A stretch of 64,000 bases of DNA from Paenibacillus spiritus (lineage in GTDB: Bacteria > Bacillota > Bacilli > Paenibacillales > Paenibacillaceae): positions 58,634-122,633 of the forward strand of contig NZ_VYKK01000013.1 of assembly GCF_008710135.1 (NCBI RefSeq). Reading direction: 5' to 3'. The notes beneath the pieces are model-generated. The model ran no database searches and had not been told where the DNA came from. It saw only the letters and a program-made list of their open reading frames with translations. Shown here in pieces: positions 1-9,222 of the stretch (position 1 is its first letter; the number at the start of each line of letters is the position of its first letter). Made by a program: the position numbers and the translations under genes.

Positions 1-58
1 AAAAGGTCCCGCTGTCCACACCCGGCATTTCCCTGCCGGATAGAAATCTTCTTCCCGC

Positions 59-3000
59 TTACTCCCCCGCGGGGGAAGCGGACGGCGCCGAAGCCGTTCC
101 GGCCGGGCTCGGGGAACCCGCCGGAGAAGCCGCCGGCGCTGCGGCCGGCCCGGTGCTGGCGGACAGCTCCGCCGATGCGGGCAGCCCTTCCAGCTCTCCG
201 GTCATGCTGCGGTAGACCATCGTTCCCACGGTGCCGGGATCTTGGGGCGAGGCTGTAGCTTCCGCCGGTTCAGAAGCAAGGTCCATACTGAATTTATCCC
301 CGGGCTTCAGGTCTATCGCCGCATTGAACGCAAGCAGAACTTGATAGGAGGACGACAAGCCGGATACAAAAGGAACCGCCTGTACAGCGGCCGGGCCGGA
401 CGCCGGGGCGGCTGTTCCTTCGGCTGCGCCCGCAGATGCGTCCGCTCCCGGCAGCGCCGGGGAAGCGGACGGCATCGGCGAGACTGCCGCAGCGGGCGAC
501 GGCGATCCGCCGGCGTTCTCCGCCGTATCCGTGCCGGCGGCCGGCGCCGGGCTGGCGCCGTCAGGCGACGGTGCGGCGGCGCTCTCCGCGCCAGCCTCCT
601 GCCCTTCGTTCAGCACCGTCTCCGGCCCGGCGGAAGAATCGGCACGGGCGGATGCGCCTGCGTTCCCGCAGGAGTGGACCGCCGAAGTCAGCGGGAAAGG
701 TCCCTTCCACTCGCCCTTGCCGCCTGGCTGCACCGAAATTTCCCCGCCTGCCGTGAACGAGCCGCAGTCAGCGGCGGTGCGGAAGGTCAGAAGCACCTGA
801 CGCGCCGCTTCTCCGTCTTGCCCCGAATCGGCGGGAAGGATATACGCCGCAGCCGGGGTTCCCGCTTCTCCGGCGGGCGCTGTCTTCGGGTCGTCCTTGC
901 CCAGAAGGCCGGCCAGCGCCGCGATCCCTCCGGCCAGCACCAGGATCGCCGGAATCAGAATCAGCAGCGGCCGGCGCCAGCGGCGGACCCACTGCTCCAC
1001 AGGCGTCGCCAGACGGCTGCGGGCCTCCGCATAGGCTTTGAGCAGAGCGGGCCCGGCGGCGGCTTCATGGTTTTTGCGGAACTCGCGCGACTTGAAGGCT
1101 TCCCGGTCATGGGTCACCAAGTCTTTCACAATCGCCTGCCGGTAGCCCGGCTCCAGCCGGCCCGGCTCCTTCAGGAAGAGCGGCCGGTCCTGCGACCATT
1201 CCAGGAACCGGTACATCGTCTCCCGGCTGCCGCCGGACTTGCGCCGCACCTCGGCGAGCAGCGCCGCATATTCCAGCTGGCCTCCTTCACGGTCGGCCCG
1301 GCTGTGGTAATACGCCAGCGGCAGCAGCGCAAAGGGCTCCGCTCCGGGCGACTCCTGCAGCCACCGGCGGCCAAGGAGCTGGACCTCATCCAGCTCCTTG
1401 GGCGTCAGTCCGTCGAAGATATGCTCGTCCGGCTCCTCTTCCCCGAACCACCGGTAAGCCGCCCGCAGTACCTTGGCCTTGGAGCGGTCGTGGTGGCTCA
1501 GCGCCGGCTTCCACTCCGTCATGTCCGCCGGATAGCGGACGAACGGAATGTCGAGCAGCTGATCCGGCGTCAGCGTCTCCAGCGTCAGGCAATGCAGCAG
1601 ATAGCGGTCGGACGCCGTGAGCAGCTCCTGCTGAAACGCCAGCGCTTCCGCCGGATAGCCCCCCCGCCGCCGCGCCTTCTCCGCCTTCTCGGCCTCGTCA
1701 TGCATATCGGCGACGGCGCGGACCGGGTCCTCCTCCGTCTGCAGCTTCTCGATCAGAAAGTCCAGGACAGCGCCCCGGAAGGCTTGAAGCCGGGCCGCCT
1801 CCGGCATGAAGCGTCCCCAATGGACGGCGAACGCCATTACCTCACCCGCGCCGGAGGCCTCCGTCAGGCGGCGCTCCATATACGGCTGGAACAGCAGGCG
1901 GGTGAAGTCCGGCATCGCCAGCACCCGCCGGAAGAAGGCGGCGGCGAGCTCGCCGTCGCTCTCGACCAGCCGGTAGCCTTCCTCCAGCAGATCGGTGCGC
2001 CCCGCAATTTCGGCATTCAGCAGACCATGGATGAAATAATCGACCGCCCGGCCCCGGTTGCTGTGCCCCTCCAGGCCGAAATGGCGCCGGTAAGCGCCCA
2101 TAACGGCGGGCAGCGGCATGCTCTTGCTCCGCACCGCGGCATACTCCCGGTCCAGAAGCCCCAGCAGCAGATCATGCAGCGGCGCTCTGGCTTCCACGGA
2201 CGCGGCGTCCGGCAGCCAGTCCAGCAGGCTGTTCAGCACAGCTCCGCGGTCCTGCTCGTAGAGCGCCTCCTCTCCCCCCGCAAGCCGGTAATAGACGGCC
2301 AGTTCATTATAGGCGGATACCGACAGACGCCGTTCGGCCTTCTCGCCGCGCAGCAGCCGGTCCGCCCAGTCCGCGAACGCTTCGGCCTCTTCCCGGTTCC
2401 GCTGAAGCAGCTCCCAGATGAGCTCGGCATACGGCTGCGGGCCATCTCCGAAGTCCGCGTTCCAGGTCCGGCCGCCTGCCAGATCGAACCCGTAATCCTT
2501 CTCGATATTCCGGTCTCCCGGACGCAGGCTGCCGCTCTCGACAAAGGTCAGATGAATGTATTTGCGGCTCTGCGGTTCACTGGCATAGGTCAGCACGCCC
2601 AGCCGGCGGCGGAACTCCTGCGGGAGCGCCGACATCAGCAGCTCGGTCACATCCGCCGCCCGGTTCGGCAGTTCTCCGACCGGAACGTCCAGGGTCACAT
2701 ACATCTTCTTCTTGCCGGAGACGGCGTTCATCGCCGCCTGCAGCAGCGCCTGAAAGGTAGCCCGGTCAATGCCGAGCTTGGCCAGCTCCGCTGCGGAGAG
2801 AGCCGCCCTTCCGCGGGAAGACGGCACTGCCGGCAGCTCAGGCAGCGTTCCGCCCGGTTCGCCTTCGTAACGCTCGGCGAAGTCCGCATGCAGCCACGCG
2901 CCGTACTCCGTTACAATATCCTCGGACCGGAGGGCCGGAACGATATAGTTATGCGTGAAGAATGCGCTGCGCAGCCCCGTGAAATCCGCGGCCTTGTAGA

Positions 3001-3256
3001 GGCTGCGGCCGATCACCGTCTCTCCGCTGTCCGTATGGAACAGATGGACCGCCGCCGGATACTTCGATTCCTCCTTCTCTCCCGCTGCGGAGAGCTCCGC
3101 CGGGGCGTCGTAGAGACAGAAGGGATGCAGCACTTTTTTGACAAAATTGCCGTCCAGCTTGTCCGACTTGGCCACCGTATCGAAGCCTTCGGTCGTGCGG
3201 AACACGCCGCGCCGCTCGCGGGTGTACATCTGCTGCAGAATGCCCGAATCGATCAC
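59..3256 (-). CDS. GAP1-like GTPase-associated membrane protein
   Basis: 1065 residues, starting at a GTG whose first bases overlap the TGA of the GTPase gene upstream (GTGA, 3253-3256), so translation is probably coupled. The N-terminal part (about residues 1-250, opening with MIDSGILQQMYTRERRGVF) resembles what I remember as the GAP1-N2 domain, found beside TRAFAC GTPases in predicted NTP-dependent conflict systems. The middle is mostly helical. One membrane segment lies near residues 760-785 (LLILIPAILVLAGGIAALAG), preceded by an Arg-rich stretch, so the large N-terminal part should be cytoplasmic. The last roughly 280 residues are low-complexity Ala/Pro/Ser/Gly, probably outside the cell. 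Last gene of the seven-gene operon. Family assignment is from memory; the overlap with a GTPase gene is the strongest support. Molecular activity unknown. Confidence 0.8.
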   Translation of the reverse strand: MIDSGILQQMYTRERRGVFRTTEGFDTVAKSDKLDGNFVKKVLHPFCLYDAPAELSAAGEKEESKYPAAVHLFHTDSGETVIGRSLYKAADFTGLRSAFFTHNYIVPALRSEDIVTEYGAWLHADFAERYEGEPGGTLPELPAVPSSRGRAALSAAELAKLGIDRATFQALLQAAMNAVSGKKKMYVTLDVPVGELPNRAADVTELLMSALPQEFRRRLGVLTYASEPQSRKYIHLTFVESGSLRPGDRNIEKDYGFDLAGGRTWNADFGDGPQPYAELIWELLQRNREEAEAFADWADRLLRGEKAERRLSVSAYNELAVYYRLAGGEEALYEQDRGAVLNSLLDWLPDAASVEARAPLHDLLLGLLDREYAAVRSKSMPLPAVMGAYRRHFGLEGHSNRGRAVDYFIHGLLNAEIAGRTDLLEEGYRLVESDGELAAAFFRRVLAMPDFTRLLFQPYMERRLTEASGAGEVMAFAVHWGRFMPEAARLQAFRGAVLDFLIEKLQTEEDPVRAVADMHDEAEKAEKARRRGGYPAEALAFQQELLTASDRYLLHCLTLETLTPDQLLDIPFVRYPADMTEWKPALSHHDRSKAKVLRAAYRWFGEEEPDEHIFDGLTPKELDEVQLLGRRWLQESPGAEPFALLPLAYYHSRADREGGQLEYAALLAEVRRKSGGSRETMYRFLEWSQDRPLFLKEPGRLEPGYRQAIVKDLVTHDREAFKSREFRKNHEAAAGPALLKAYAEARSRLATPVEQWVRRWRRPLLILIPAILVLAGGIAALAGLLGKDDPKTAPAGEAGTPAAAYILPADSGQDGEAARQVLLTFRTAADCGSFTAGGEISVQPGGKGEWKGPFPLTSAVHSCGNAGASARADSSAGPETVLNEGQEAGAESAAAPSPDGASPAPAAGTDTAENAGGSPSPAAAVSPMPSASPALPGADASAGAAEGTAAPASGPAAVQAVPFVSGLSSSYQVLLAFNAAIDLKPGDKFSMDLASEPAEATASPQDPGTVGTMVYRSMTGELEGLPASAELSASTGPAAAPAASPAGSPSPAGTASAPSASPAGE

Positions 3257-4515
3257 GCGCGGTCGCTCCCCTCAATGAAATTCAGCTTATAGAGCAGCCA
3301 GAGGAACGGCTCATCGACCCGGATCGGGCTGACGACGCCCTCTATGCGCTGGCCGACCGGGTTGCTGCCGAGGGCCGACACCGCGAAATAGGCCGTATTG
3401 GCAAAATACACGTCCATCGTATCCTTGAACGGCCGGTCCACCTTGCCGATGAACCGCCGGATTTCGCCGTCGATGTTGTCCACCTCGCCGAGATTCAGCG
3501 TCCCCCGGTGCACGTAATTATTGAATACATTGCTGTTCGCCTTGATATAGTCGCCGTCCTCGTCCTTCAGGGAATGGAGCATGTCGCTCTTCGCCAGCAC
3601 GATGGCGGTCGGAATCTCCGTCCGGCTCTTCTCCTGGTAGGCGATGAAGTCGCCGAACATGGTCAGGACCACGTCGCGAGGTTCATCGTACTGGGAGACG
3701 AACGCGCCCGGATGATCACCGAGATTGATCCGGATCTTCTCGCGGATGGAACGGATCTGCAGCGGATCGACCATGAACAGAATGCCCGCCGAGTTCTTGA
3801 TATGCTGGCCGTGCAGGCCCAGGTAATCCTGATCCACCATGCCCTCGCCGGCCACATCGAAGAAGACCAGCGTCAGCGGAGGCTTGCTCTCGTCCTTGAA
3901 TACGAACTGGAAGATGAACGGCTCCTGCATCTTCTCCTTCTGCGTCGAAGCCAGCAGATCGCCCCGCTCGAACAGCGGATCTTCGTAGAGCGACCGGAAC
4001 TTGCGGCTGATCTCGGCGTTCAGCGGCATGCAGGCTGCGTCGAAATGTCCGGCCGTCGTATGCTGGAGCGTATGGATCAGGGAGGTCATATAGACGGATT
4101 TGCCGACCTGCGACGCGCCGATAATCGAAATGATGTTGCTCGGCACCTTGCCGGCGGTCACCGGGAGCTCGTTGTGGCAGTGCGGGCACAGCCGCCGCCG
4201 GGTCAGCACCCCGTAGCGGTCGGTCAGTCCCGTCAGCACATGGTCGCTGTAATGGCGGTGCTCCTCGGGGATATCGGCGGGGTCCAGAATCGCTTCCAGA
4301 TCATCCACCCCGTCCAGGCCAAAACGCTCCCGGTAGCGGTTGAGCACCGCATCCTCCGAAGGCGCGTAGTTCTCGTCGTCCTCCCGGCTGTGCGCCGCGC
4401 GGAAGACCACTTCATCCGGCCCAAATTTGGCAAAGCAGTACGGACAGACAATATCGTAGAACAGCGGCCGCGGCTGCGGCTGGTTCTTCTTCAAGAATCG
4501 GCTGAAAAATGACAT
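3253..4515 (-). CDS. Zinc-ribbon TRAFAC-type GTPase
   Basis: 420 residues. A split zinc ribbon is visible (CPYC at 24-27 and CPHC at 110-113). It is followed by a GTPase core: P-loop GASQVGKS at 133-140, DVAGEG (G3, DxxG) at 220-225 and AKSD at 308-311 in the place of the G4 motif NKxD. No membrane segment. A strong GGAGGAGG ribosome site precedes the ATG. The Ala at the first G4 position is unusual but G4 Asp is kept, so guanine specificity is likely, not certain. It lies directly upstream of, and overlaps, the GAP1-like gene, in the same operon as a tubulin-like GTPase. Probably a regulatory switch of this system; that role is inferred from context. Confidence 0.85.
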   Translation of the reverse strand: MSFFSRFLKKNQPQPRPLFYDIVCPYCFAKFGPDEVVFRAAHSREDDENYAPSEDAVLNRYRERFGLDGVDDLEAILDPADIPEEHRHYSDHVLTGLTDRYGVLTRRRLCPHCHNELPVTAGKVPSNIISIIGASQVGKSVYMTSLIHTLQHTTAGHFDAACMPLNAEISRKFRSLYEDPLFERGDLLASTQKEKMQEPFIFQFVFKDESKPPLTLVFFDVAGEGMVDQDYLGLHGQHIKNSAGILFMVDPLQIRSIREKIRINLGDHPGAFVSQYDEPRDVVLTMFGDFIAYQEKSRTEIPTAIVLAKSDMLHSLKDEDGDYIKANSNVFNNYVHRGTLNLGEVDNIDGEIRRFIGKVDRPFKDTMDVYFANTAYFAVSALGSNPVGQRIEGVVSPIRVDEPFLWLLYKLNFIEGSDRA

Positions 4516-4765
4516 GAATTCTCCTCCTCCAAAACAGTCGGCGGGACCGCTTGTCCCCGCGGCCGGACCGCGCCGGGAGTTCTCAACGCTGTGCGCCAGA
4601 CTCCCGGCCGCCGTCCCGCCGGGCCCGGCCGCAGCGCAGGACCTGCATCCCTCGGGATACAGCGCGCTGCGGTTCCGGGCGTCCGGTCATTCGGTATCCG
4701 GATCTCTGGCATCCGGATCTCTGGGCATCCGGTCTTTCGGTATCCGGTCTTTCGGTCTGTGTCTT
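4516..4765 (-). repeat. Intra-operon gap with 15-bp tandem repeats
   Basis: The 250-base gap between the small beta-rich gene and the GTPase gene has no gene. At about 4691-4765 it carries four to five imperfect tandem copies of a 15-16 bp unit (core GGTATCCGGATCTCT / GGCATCCGGATCTCT / GGCATCCGGTCTTTC). It is the only long gap in an otherwise tight operon, so the array may have expanded recently or may affect mRNA structure. Confidence 0.65.
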
Positions 4766-5395
4766 CTACTCCGGCACCAGCTCGTAGTAACGGGCCTGGC
4801 GCGGGCCGTCGGTAAAGAACAGCCGGATATAATCATCCGGCCCGATTTCGATCGGGGGCAGCGCGTTCACGCCGGGGGCGAAATCACGGACGAACGGGTA
4901 GCGAATGCCGTCTTCCTTGTCCTGCGGGTATCCGCCCCGCTTCTTGACGTAGCACAGCACATCCTTATCGACGGGCGTCTCGGCCGTGACTGTAATCTGC
5001 GCCGTTCCCGACTTGCGCAGCAGCCCGCGTCTGCGATGAACCGAGTAGCCGATGCGGGCTTTGCCCGCGCCGACCGTCACCTGGTCCCCGCCGTCCGGGC
5101 GGCGGACCAGCCGCGTTCCTTCCTCATCGGAGAGCCGGACGTAGACCGCGTAGCGGACCGGTCCGATCTCCTCCATCCGGTCGCGGTACCCGCCGGCGGC
5201 CTTGTATTCTTCGCGGGTGTAGAGCTTGAAGCCGCCCGGCGCCTCTTCCGGCCCGGCACCCTCCGGCATTTTGGCGATGCAGACCGCCTGGGCGCCTTCC
5301 GGCCAGTGCCAGCGGAGCGTGCAGACCCGGTCTTCGACGCTGGCCTTCAGATCGGAGACCGCCGGCCGTCCTTCTCCCGGTTCAATAAATTCCAT
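4766..5395 (-). CDS. Small beta-rich protein of the tubulin/GTPase operon
   Basis: 209 residues with no signal peptide and no membrane segment. The pattern of alternating hydrophobic strands (VCTLRWHWPEGAQAVCIAK, RYAVYVRL, AQITVTAETPV, DDYIRLFF) suggests one or two fibronectin-III-like beta sandwiches, an impression only. ATG start with a GGGAGG ribosome site. It sits 27 bases after the polytopic VWA gene and 250 bases before the zinc-ribbon GTPase. I do not recognise a named family. A role as adaptor or scaffold inside the system is a guess from size and position. Confidence 0.75.
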   Translation of the reverse strand: MEFIEPGEGRPAVSDLKASVEDRVCTLRWHWPEGAQAVCIAKMPEGAGPEEAPGGFKLYTREEYKAAGGYRDRMEEIGPVRYAVYVRLSDEEGTRLVRRPDGGDQVTVGAGKARIGYSVHRRRGLLRKSGTAQITVTAETPVDKDVLCYVKKRGGYPQDKEDGIRYPFVRDFAPGVNALPPIEIGPDDYIRLFFTDGPRQARYYELVPE

Positions 5396-5422
5396 GCTGT
5401 CGTTCCTCCCTGCTGTACGGGG

Positions 5423-6691
5423 TCAAAATCCTTTGCTGCTCCGGCCGCCCGGCCGGCGGTAGCCGGAAGACGGACCCTGCGGAACCGGGTCCCGTCTTCC
5501 GCGCCGGACCATCCGTCCCTCGCCGATGGGGATGACCGCCGTGAACAGCGCCATCACTCCTGCGAGCAGCAGCACGGCGATCAGCCGGATTACGCCGTTC
5601 AGGAAGCCGTTGCTTCCGAGGCCGAATTCCAGCGTCAGTCCGGCCAGCAGGCCGGACACCGCTCCGCCGGTGCCGAAGCTCCGCGCCAGATAGCGGTTGT
5701 CGAAGATGATGCCCAGACCGATGCCGAGCGCCGTTCCTGCCAGCAGCAGCGCAAGAACTCGCACCGCCGCATAATACGGGCTGTCCGCCGTGTCGTCCGT
5801 GCGCTCCGTCAGCAGCGTGCGGTCGCCGAGCCGGTCATAGATTTCCCGGAATACGGCTCCCAGCCGTTCCGCGTCCTCCACATCGTAGTACGCGCCGCCG
5901 GTAGACGCAGCCATATCCCGGAGCAGGCTCGTACCGGAGGCTTCCGTCAGCGCAAGGCCGATCGTATTGACCGCAACCTCCCGCTCCCGGTATGCGGCCA
6001 GATCGCTCTCCAGATCAAGCGAGCTGACCCCGTCCGAGAGCAGGATGACCATCGCGCCCCGCTCCTTGCCGGAAGCGCCGGTAATGACGTTCATCGCCTC
6101 CGCAAGAGCGCCGCGCAGATTGGTTCCTCCGTCGGTCGTGGACAGGCCGCCTATCGCCGCCAGCACCCGTTCCCGGTTGTTTCCCTTCAGCCGGATCAGC
6201 GGCTGGGCTACAGCCGCCTCGTCGCTGAACGAGACGACGGCGACCCGGTTGTCGCCGTCCATCGAGGCGATCAGCTCCCGCGCCGCTTCGTAGCGGCGGT
6301 TGGACGGGTCGCTCTGGGACATGCTGCCGGAGTCGTCGATCACCAGCACAATATCCTTCACGGGCTTCGAGCCTCCGAAATTCAGCTCATAGATGAATTC
6401 CGTCAGGGAACCGACTCCCAGCAGCAGCGCGACGGCCAGCGGCAGCAGCTTCCACGACAGTCCCAGGTAACGCTGCCGCCAGGACGCGCCGTTCAGTCTC
6501 GGCGATATCATTTCCGCCAGCAGACAACCGGCTCCGACGCCCAGCGCGACCAGGGCAAAATAGAGGCCGACGACGAGTATCGGCGGCCATTCCTCCAGCT
6601 TCGCGCCAAGCAGCAGCTCGCCTGCGGCAAAAGCCGCCGCGCCTCCGGCAAGGCTGAACAACAGCAGGAGTGCATTGATTTTACGCTGCAT
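5423..6691 (-). CDS. Polytopic membrane protein with VWA domain
   Basis: 422 residues. Three hydrophobic segments come first (about 8-28, 36-58, 80-103), then a von Willebrand A domain (about 113-290) with an intact MIDAS start D119-x-S121-x-S123 in VIDDSGSMS, TDGGT (the MIDAS Thr region) and LLSDG. Two to three more membrane segments follow (about 310-400) and a short basic tail. VWA domains bind a divalent metal ion and a protein partner; the perfect MIDAS predicts binding competence. ATG with AAAGGA upstream. Fourth gene of the operon. With the secreted VWA protein at the operon start it gives the system two VWA modules fixed to the membrane. Confidence 0.85.
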   Translation of the reverse strand: MQRKINALLLLFSLAGGAAAFAAGELLLGAKLEEWPPILVVGLYFALVALGVGAGCLLAEMISPRLNGASWRQRYLGLSWKLLPLAVALLLGVGSLTEFIYELNFGGSKPVKDIVLVIDDSGSMSQSDPSNRRYEAARELIASMDGDNRVAVVSFSDEAAVAQPLIRLKGNNRERVLAAIGGLSTTDGGTNLRGALAEAMNVITGASGKERGAMVILLSDGVSSLDLESDLAAYREREVAVNTIGLALTEASGTSLLRDMAASTGGAYYDVEDAERLGAVFREIYDRLGDRTLLTERTDDTADSPYYAAVRVLALLLAGTALGIGLGIIFDNRYLARSFGTGGAVSGLLAGLTLEFGLGSNGFLNGVIRLIAVLLLAGVMALFTAVIPIGEGRMVRRGRRDPVPQGPSSGYRRPGGRSSKGF

Positions 6692-6791
6692 GCTTCAACA
6701 TCCTTTCCCCCATCGAGCGGACCGAGAGTCCGCTCTTGTTGTGCGCGGGCCGGCCGGACTGTGCCGCTGCCCGCATTCTTCGCCGCCCGCC

Positions 6792-9221
6792 TTACCCGCG
6801 CAGCGGCGGCAGGTCCCCGCTCTCATCCGCATGCAATTCGTATCCGTTCTGAAGGTACGTCTCATAATAGATCCGGCCGTTGCGGTAATAGAGCAGATCC
6901 TCCAGATGGAAGCCGCCCATCAGGTTCAGCTTGGAGACCCCGCTGCGGCGTTCCTCATGGACGAAGCCGACCCGGTAATTGCGGGTCGTCTCTCCCTGGG
7001 CCAGCGCATAGCGCAGGAACTCGGAGCCCGAATCCCCGAAGAAATACTTCTCCTCGTGCCGGTGCTCCTGGGTGTACTGGAGCAGGCGGACATTGACCGC
7101 TGCTCCCTCCTCCAGATTCCGGTACAGCCGACGGAACAATTCTTCCTTCGGCAGTACCTCCCGGTTCTCGTACGCCGCCGCGACATTGGCCCGCCGCAGC
7201 AATTCTTCCTCGAACGGCAGTCCAAAAGCCGGCGATGCCAGCACCTCCCGTTCACACAGCGCGACCAGCTCCCGGAGGAAAGCCTCGCCGCCCCGGTCCA
7301 GCAGAGCCGCGGGATCGCCCAGCATCCGTTCCGTGAACCACACGCCGGGTCCGCGTCTGGATTCGGCCTCCGCCAAGACCTGCTCCGTCACGCCCGCGTA
7401 GTACTCCATAATGTTGCGGCCCGTATCGGAGTCGTTCCTGCCGATGGCTTCCATCGCGGCAGCTCTCAGTTCCTCTTCCAGCTCTTCCATCAGCCGCGCC
7501 CGGCGGCCGTTCTCCGCATTCAGCCGGTCCAGCGCATCCTCCAGCCTGCGGCAGAGCGCAAGCTCGGTCTCCAGGCGAAGAATGCCGTATCTGCGGCCAT
7601 ACGCTTCCTCGAACAGATAGCGGACGGCGTTGCGGACCGTCCGCTTATCCAGCAGAGGCACGCGCGGAATCGGCAGGCGGCCGACTTCCGCTGCATACAG
7701 CCCGGCCAGCTCCTCCCGCGCGGTCGCTATCGCCGAGCGCAGCCCGGCCATATGCTGGCGGAGACTGTGCCGCACGCTTCCGGCCTCGTCGCGGTCGGCG
7801 GTCCAGCGGGCCAGCTGCATGAAGTTCGGCGGCGCGGGCATCGCCGCCAGCGAACGCAGCAGCTCGCGCTCCGGATCGGCTTCCTCCAGCCTTCGTCCGG
7901 CCGGAGCCTCGAAGTTCGCGCGGAAATAGCTCTCCGCGCCCTCGCCGAACAGCAGCTCCTCCGCCTCCCGGAGCGACAGCCGCCGCAGCTCTGCAAAGGA
8001 CGGCTGCGTATGCGCCATCAGGCCGTTCATCTCGGCCAGCTCTTCCGGCTCCGGCAGCAGCCTTCGGGCCCGCTCCCGGAGGCTCGCCTCGTCCATTCCC
8101 ATCAGCCCGAGCCGCTCCCGCGGGCTGAGGCCGCTGCTCTGCCGAAGCTGACCGGCCAGCAGGCGAAGCAGATGATACAGCACGGCCAAGGCGATCTGCC
8201 GGTTCGGCCGGGTCACCTCGGCGAAGCCCGCCGAAGCGTAGGTCTCCCGGCCCGATACCCCGCGGATGCCGCTCTTGAAGGCGGCGTTGTTATAGCCGCC
8301 CTGTCCGCCGTAGCCGCCCGGGCCGTGTCCGGCCGAAGCGCCTCCGCCCGCCGGACGCACGGCATTCTTCAGCAGGCTGATATGCGAGATCATCTCGTAG
8401 TTGTCTTCCATGCCGCGGGGCGAGACAATGCCCCGCTCATTCTTGTCGGACAGGCAGTAGACCAGATCGAACAGCGGCGCCGGGCCGTGGCTGACCGGAA
8501 TCGACAGCCCATCCTCCGTCACCAGCAGCGGTGCGGTCAGGGCATAGTCTGACGCCTGCATGCCGTCCAGCTCCCGCAGAAAGGCGAGTCCGGCGGAGCT
8601 GGCATAGCCGAAATGCTCCGCCTGCTCCCGCTCGGAGATCAGGACGAACAGGTCGGTTCGCACCGACTTGAACGACTGGGCCAGCACGGTGCGCGCCAGC
8701 AGCGCAATCTGGGGCAGCAGAATGTTCGCGGGATCGTCGACCATCGTCACGATCGACAGATGAATCACATCGAACGACGAATAGAGACGTCCGTAATCCG
8801 CAATTTCATTGCTGATCCGCCGCAGCGCGGTGTTCATCCCGGCGAGATAAGCGGATTGCTCCTGAAACGCCCGCCAGACGTCCCGGCGGACCGTTCGGGG
8901 GTCTCTGCCCCCCACAGCGGGGAGCGCCATCTTCCGGACGGCCAGGTCCGGCAGCCCCGGCTTCGGGGCTGCTCCCGGGGACGGCTCTCCCGCATCGGAG
9001 GCCTCCTCCGGCGCGGCATGCAGCGCCAGCACGCCGCCGGCATTATCCCATTTGCGGCGGCAGCTCTGCACGACCGGCGAGATCGCCGGCTCGCACCGGG
9101 CTCCGAGGAACAGGAAGAGCGCCGGGTAATGAATGCTGGTGCGGCCGTCGCCGCTGCCCTGCTGCGCCTCCTCCCGGAGCGCATAGCCGTCCGCGAACTG
9201 CTCAAGCATCGCGCGGCCCAT
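6792..9221 (-). CDS. Large protein of unknown family paired with tubulin-like GTPase
   Basis: 809 residues, soluble by eye. Its ATG lies one base after the stop of the tubulin-like gene, so the two are probably translationally coupled and made together. The N-terminal half has alternating strands and helices (VIHLSIVTMVDDPANILLP, RTDLFVLISE, PLFDLVYCLSD) that recall a nucleotide-binding or tubulin-type fold without the GGTGSG signature. A Gly-rich loop lies near residues 295-315. The C-terminal half is rich in Arg, Glu and Leu and largely helical. I do not recognise the family. A degenerate partner of the tubulin-like protein is one possibility; a structure prediction would settle it. Confidence 0.75.
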   Translation of the reverse strand: MGRAMLEQFADGYALREEAQQGSGDGRTSIHYPALFLFLGARCEPAISPVVQSCRRKWDNAGGVLALHAAPEEASDAGEPSPGAAPKPGLPDLAVRKMALPAVGGRDPRTVRRDVWRAFQEQSAYLAGMNTALRRISNEIADYGRLYSSFDVIHLSIVTMVDDPANILLPQIALLARTVLAQSFKSVRTDLFVLISEREQAEHFGYASSAGLAFLRELDGMQASDYALTAPLLVTEDGLSIPVSHGPAPLFDLVYCLSDKNERGIVSPRGMEDNYEMISHISLLKNAVRPAGGGASAGHGPGGYGGQGGYNNAAFKSGIRGVSGRETYASAGFAEVTRPNRQIALAVLYHLLRLLAGQLRQSSGLSPRERLGLMGMDEASLRERARRLLPEPEELAEMNGLMAHTQPSFAELRRLSLREAEELLFGEGAESYFRANFEAPAGRRLEEADPERELLRSLAAMPAPPNFMQLARWTADRDEAGSVRHSLRQHMAGLRSAIATAREELAGLYAAEVGRLPIPRVPLLDKRTVRNAVRYLFEEAYGRRYGILRLETELALCRRLEDALDRLNAENGRRARLMEELEEELRAAAMEAIGRNDSDTGRNIMEYYAGVTEQVLAEAESRRGPGVWFTERMLGDPAALLDRGGEAFLRELVALCEREVLASPAFGLPFEEELLRRANVAAAYENREVLPKEELFRRLYRNLEEGAAVNVRLLQYTQEHRHEEKYFFGDSGSEFLRYALAQGETTRNYRVGFVHEERRSGVSKLNLMGGFHLEDLLYYRNGRIYYETYLQNGYELHADESGDLPPLRG

Positions 9222-9222
9222 C

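Noticed and set aside
22..39. Terminator after the GAP1-like gene
   Set aside because: CCGGCA/TGCCGG can pair, but the stem is six bases and no T run follows before the window edge.
242..3292. 1016-codon open frame on the plus strand
   Set aside because: Antisense to the GAP1-like gene; Arg-rich GC-driven sequence with no motif or ribosome site. Similar long frames opposite 6.7-8.5, 9.3-12.1, 23.5-25.6 and 30.1-32.7 kb were dropped for the same reason.
4514..7096. 860-codon plus-strand frame
   Set aside because: It runs opposite three real genes with clear motifs, and its start overlaps their ribosome sites.
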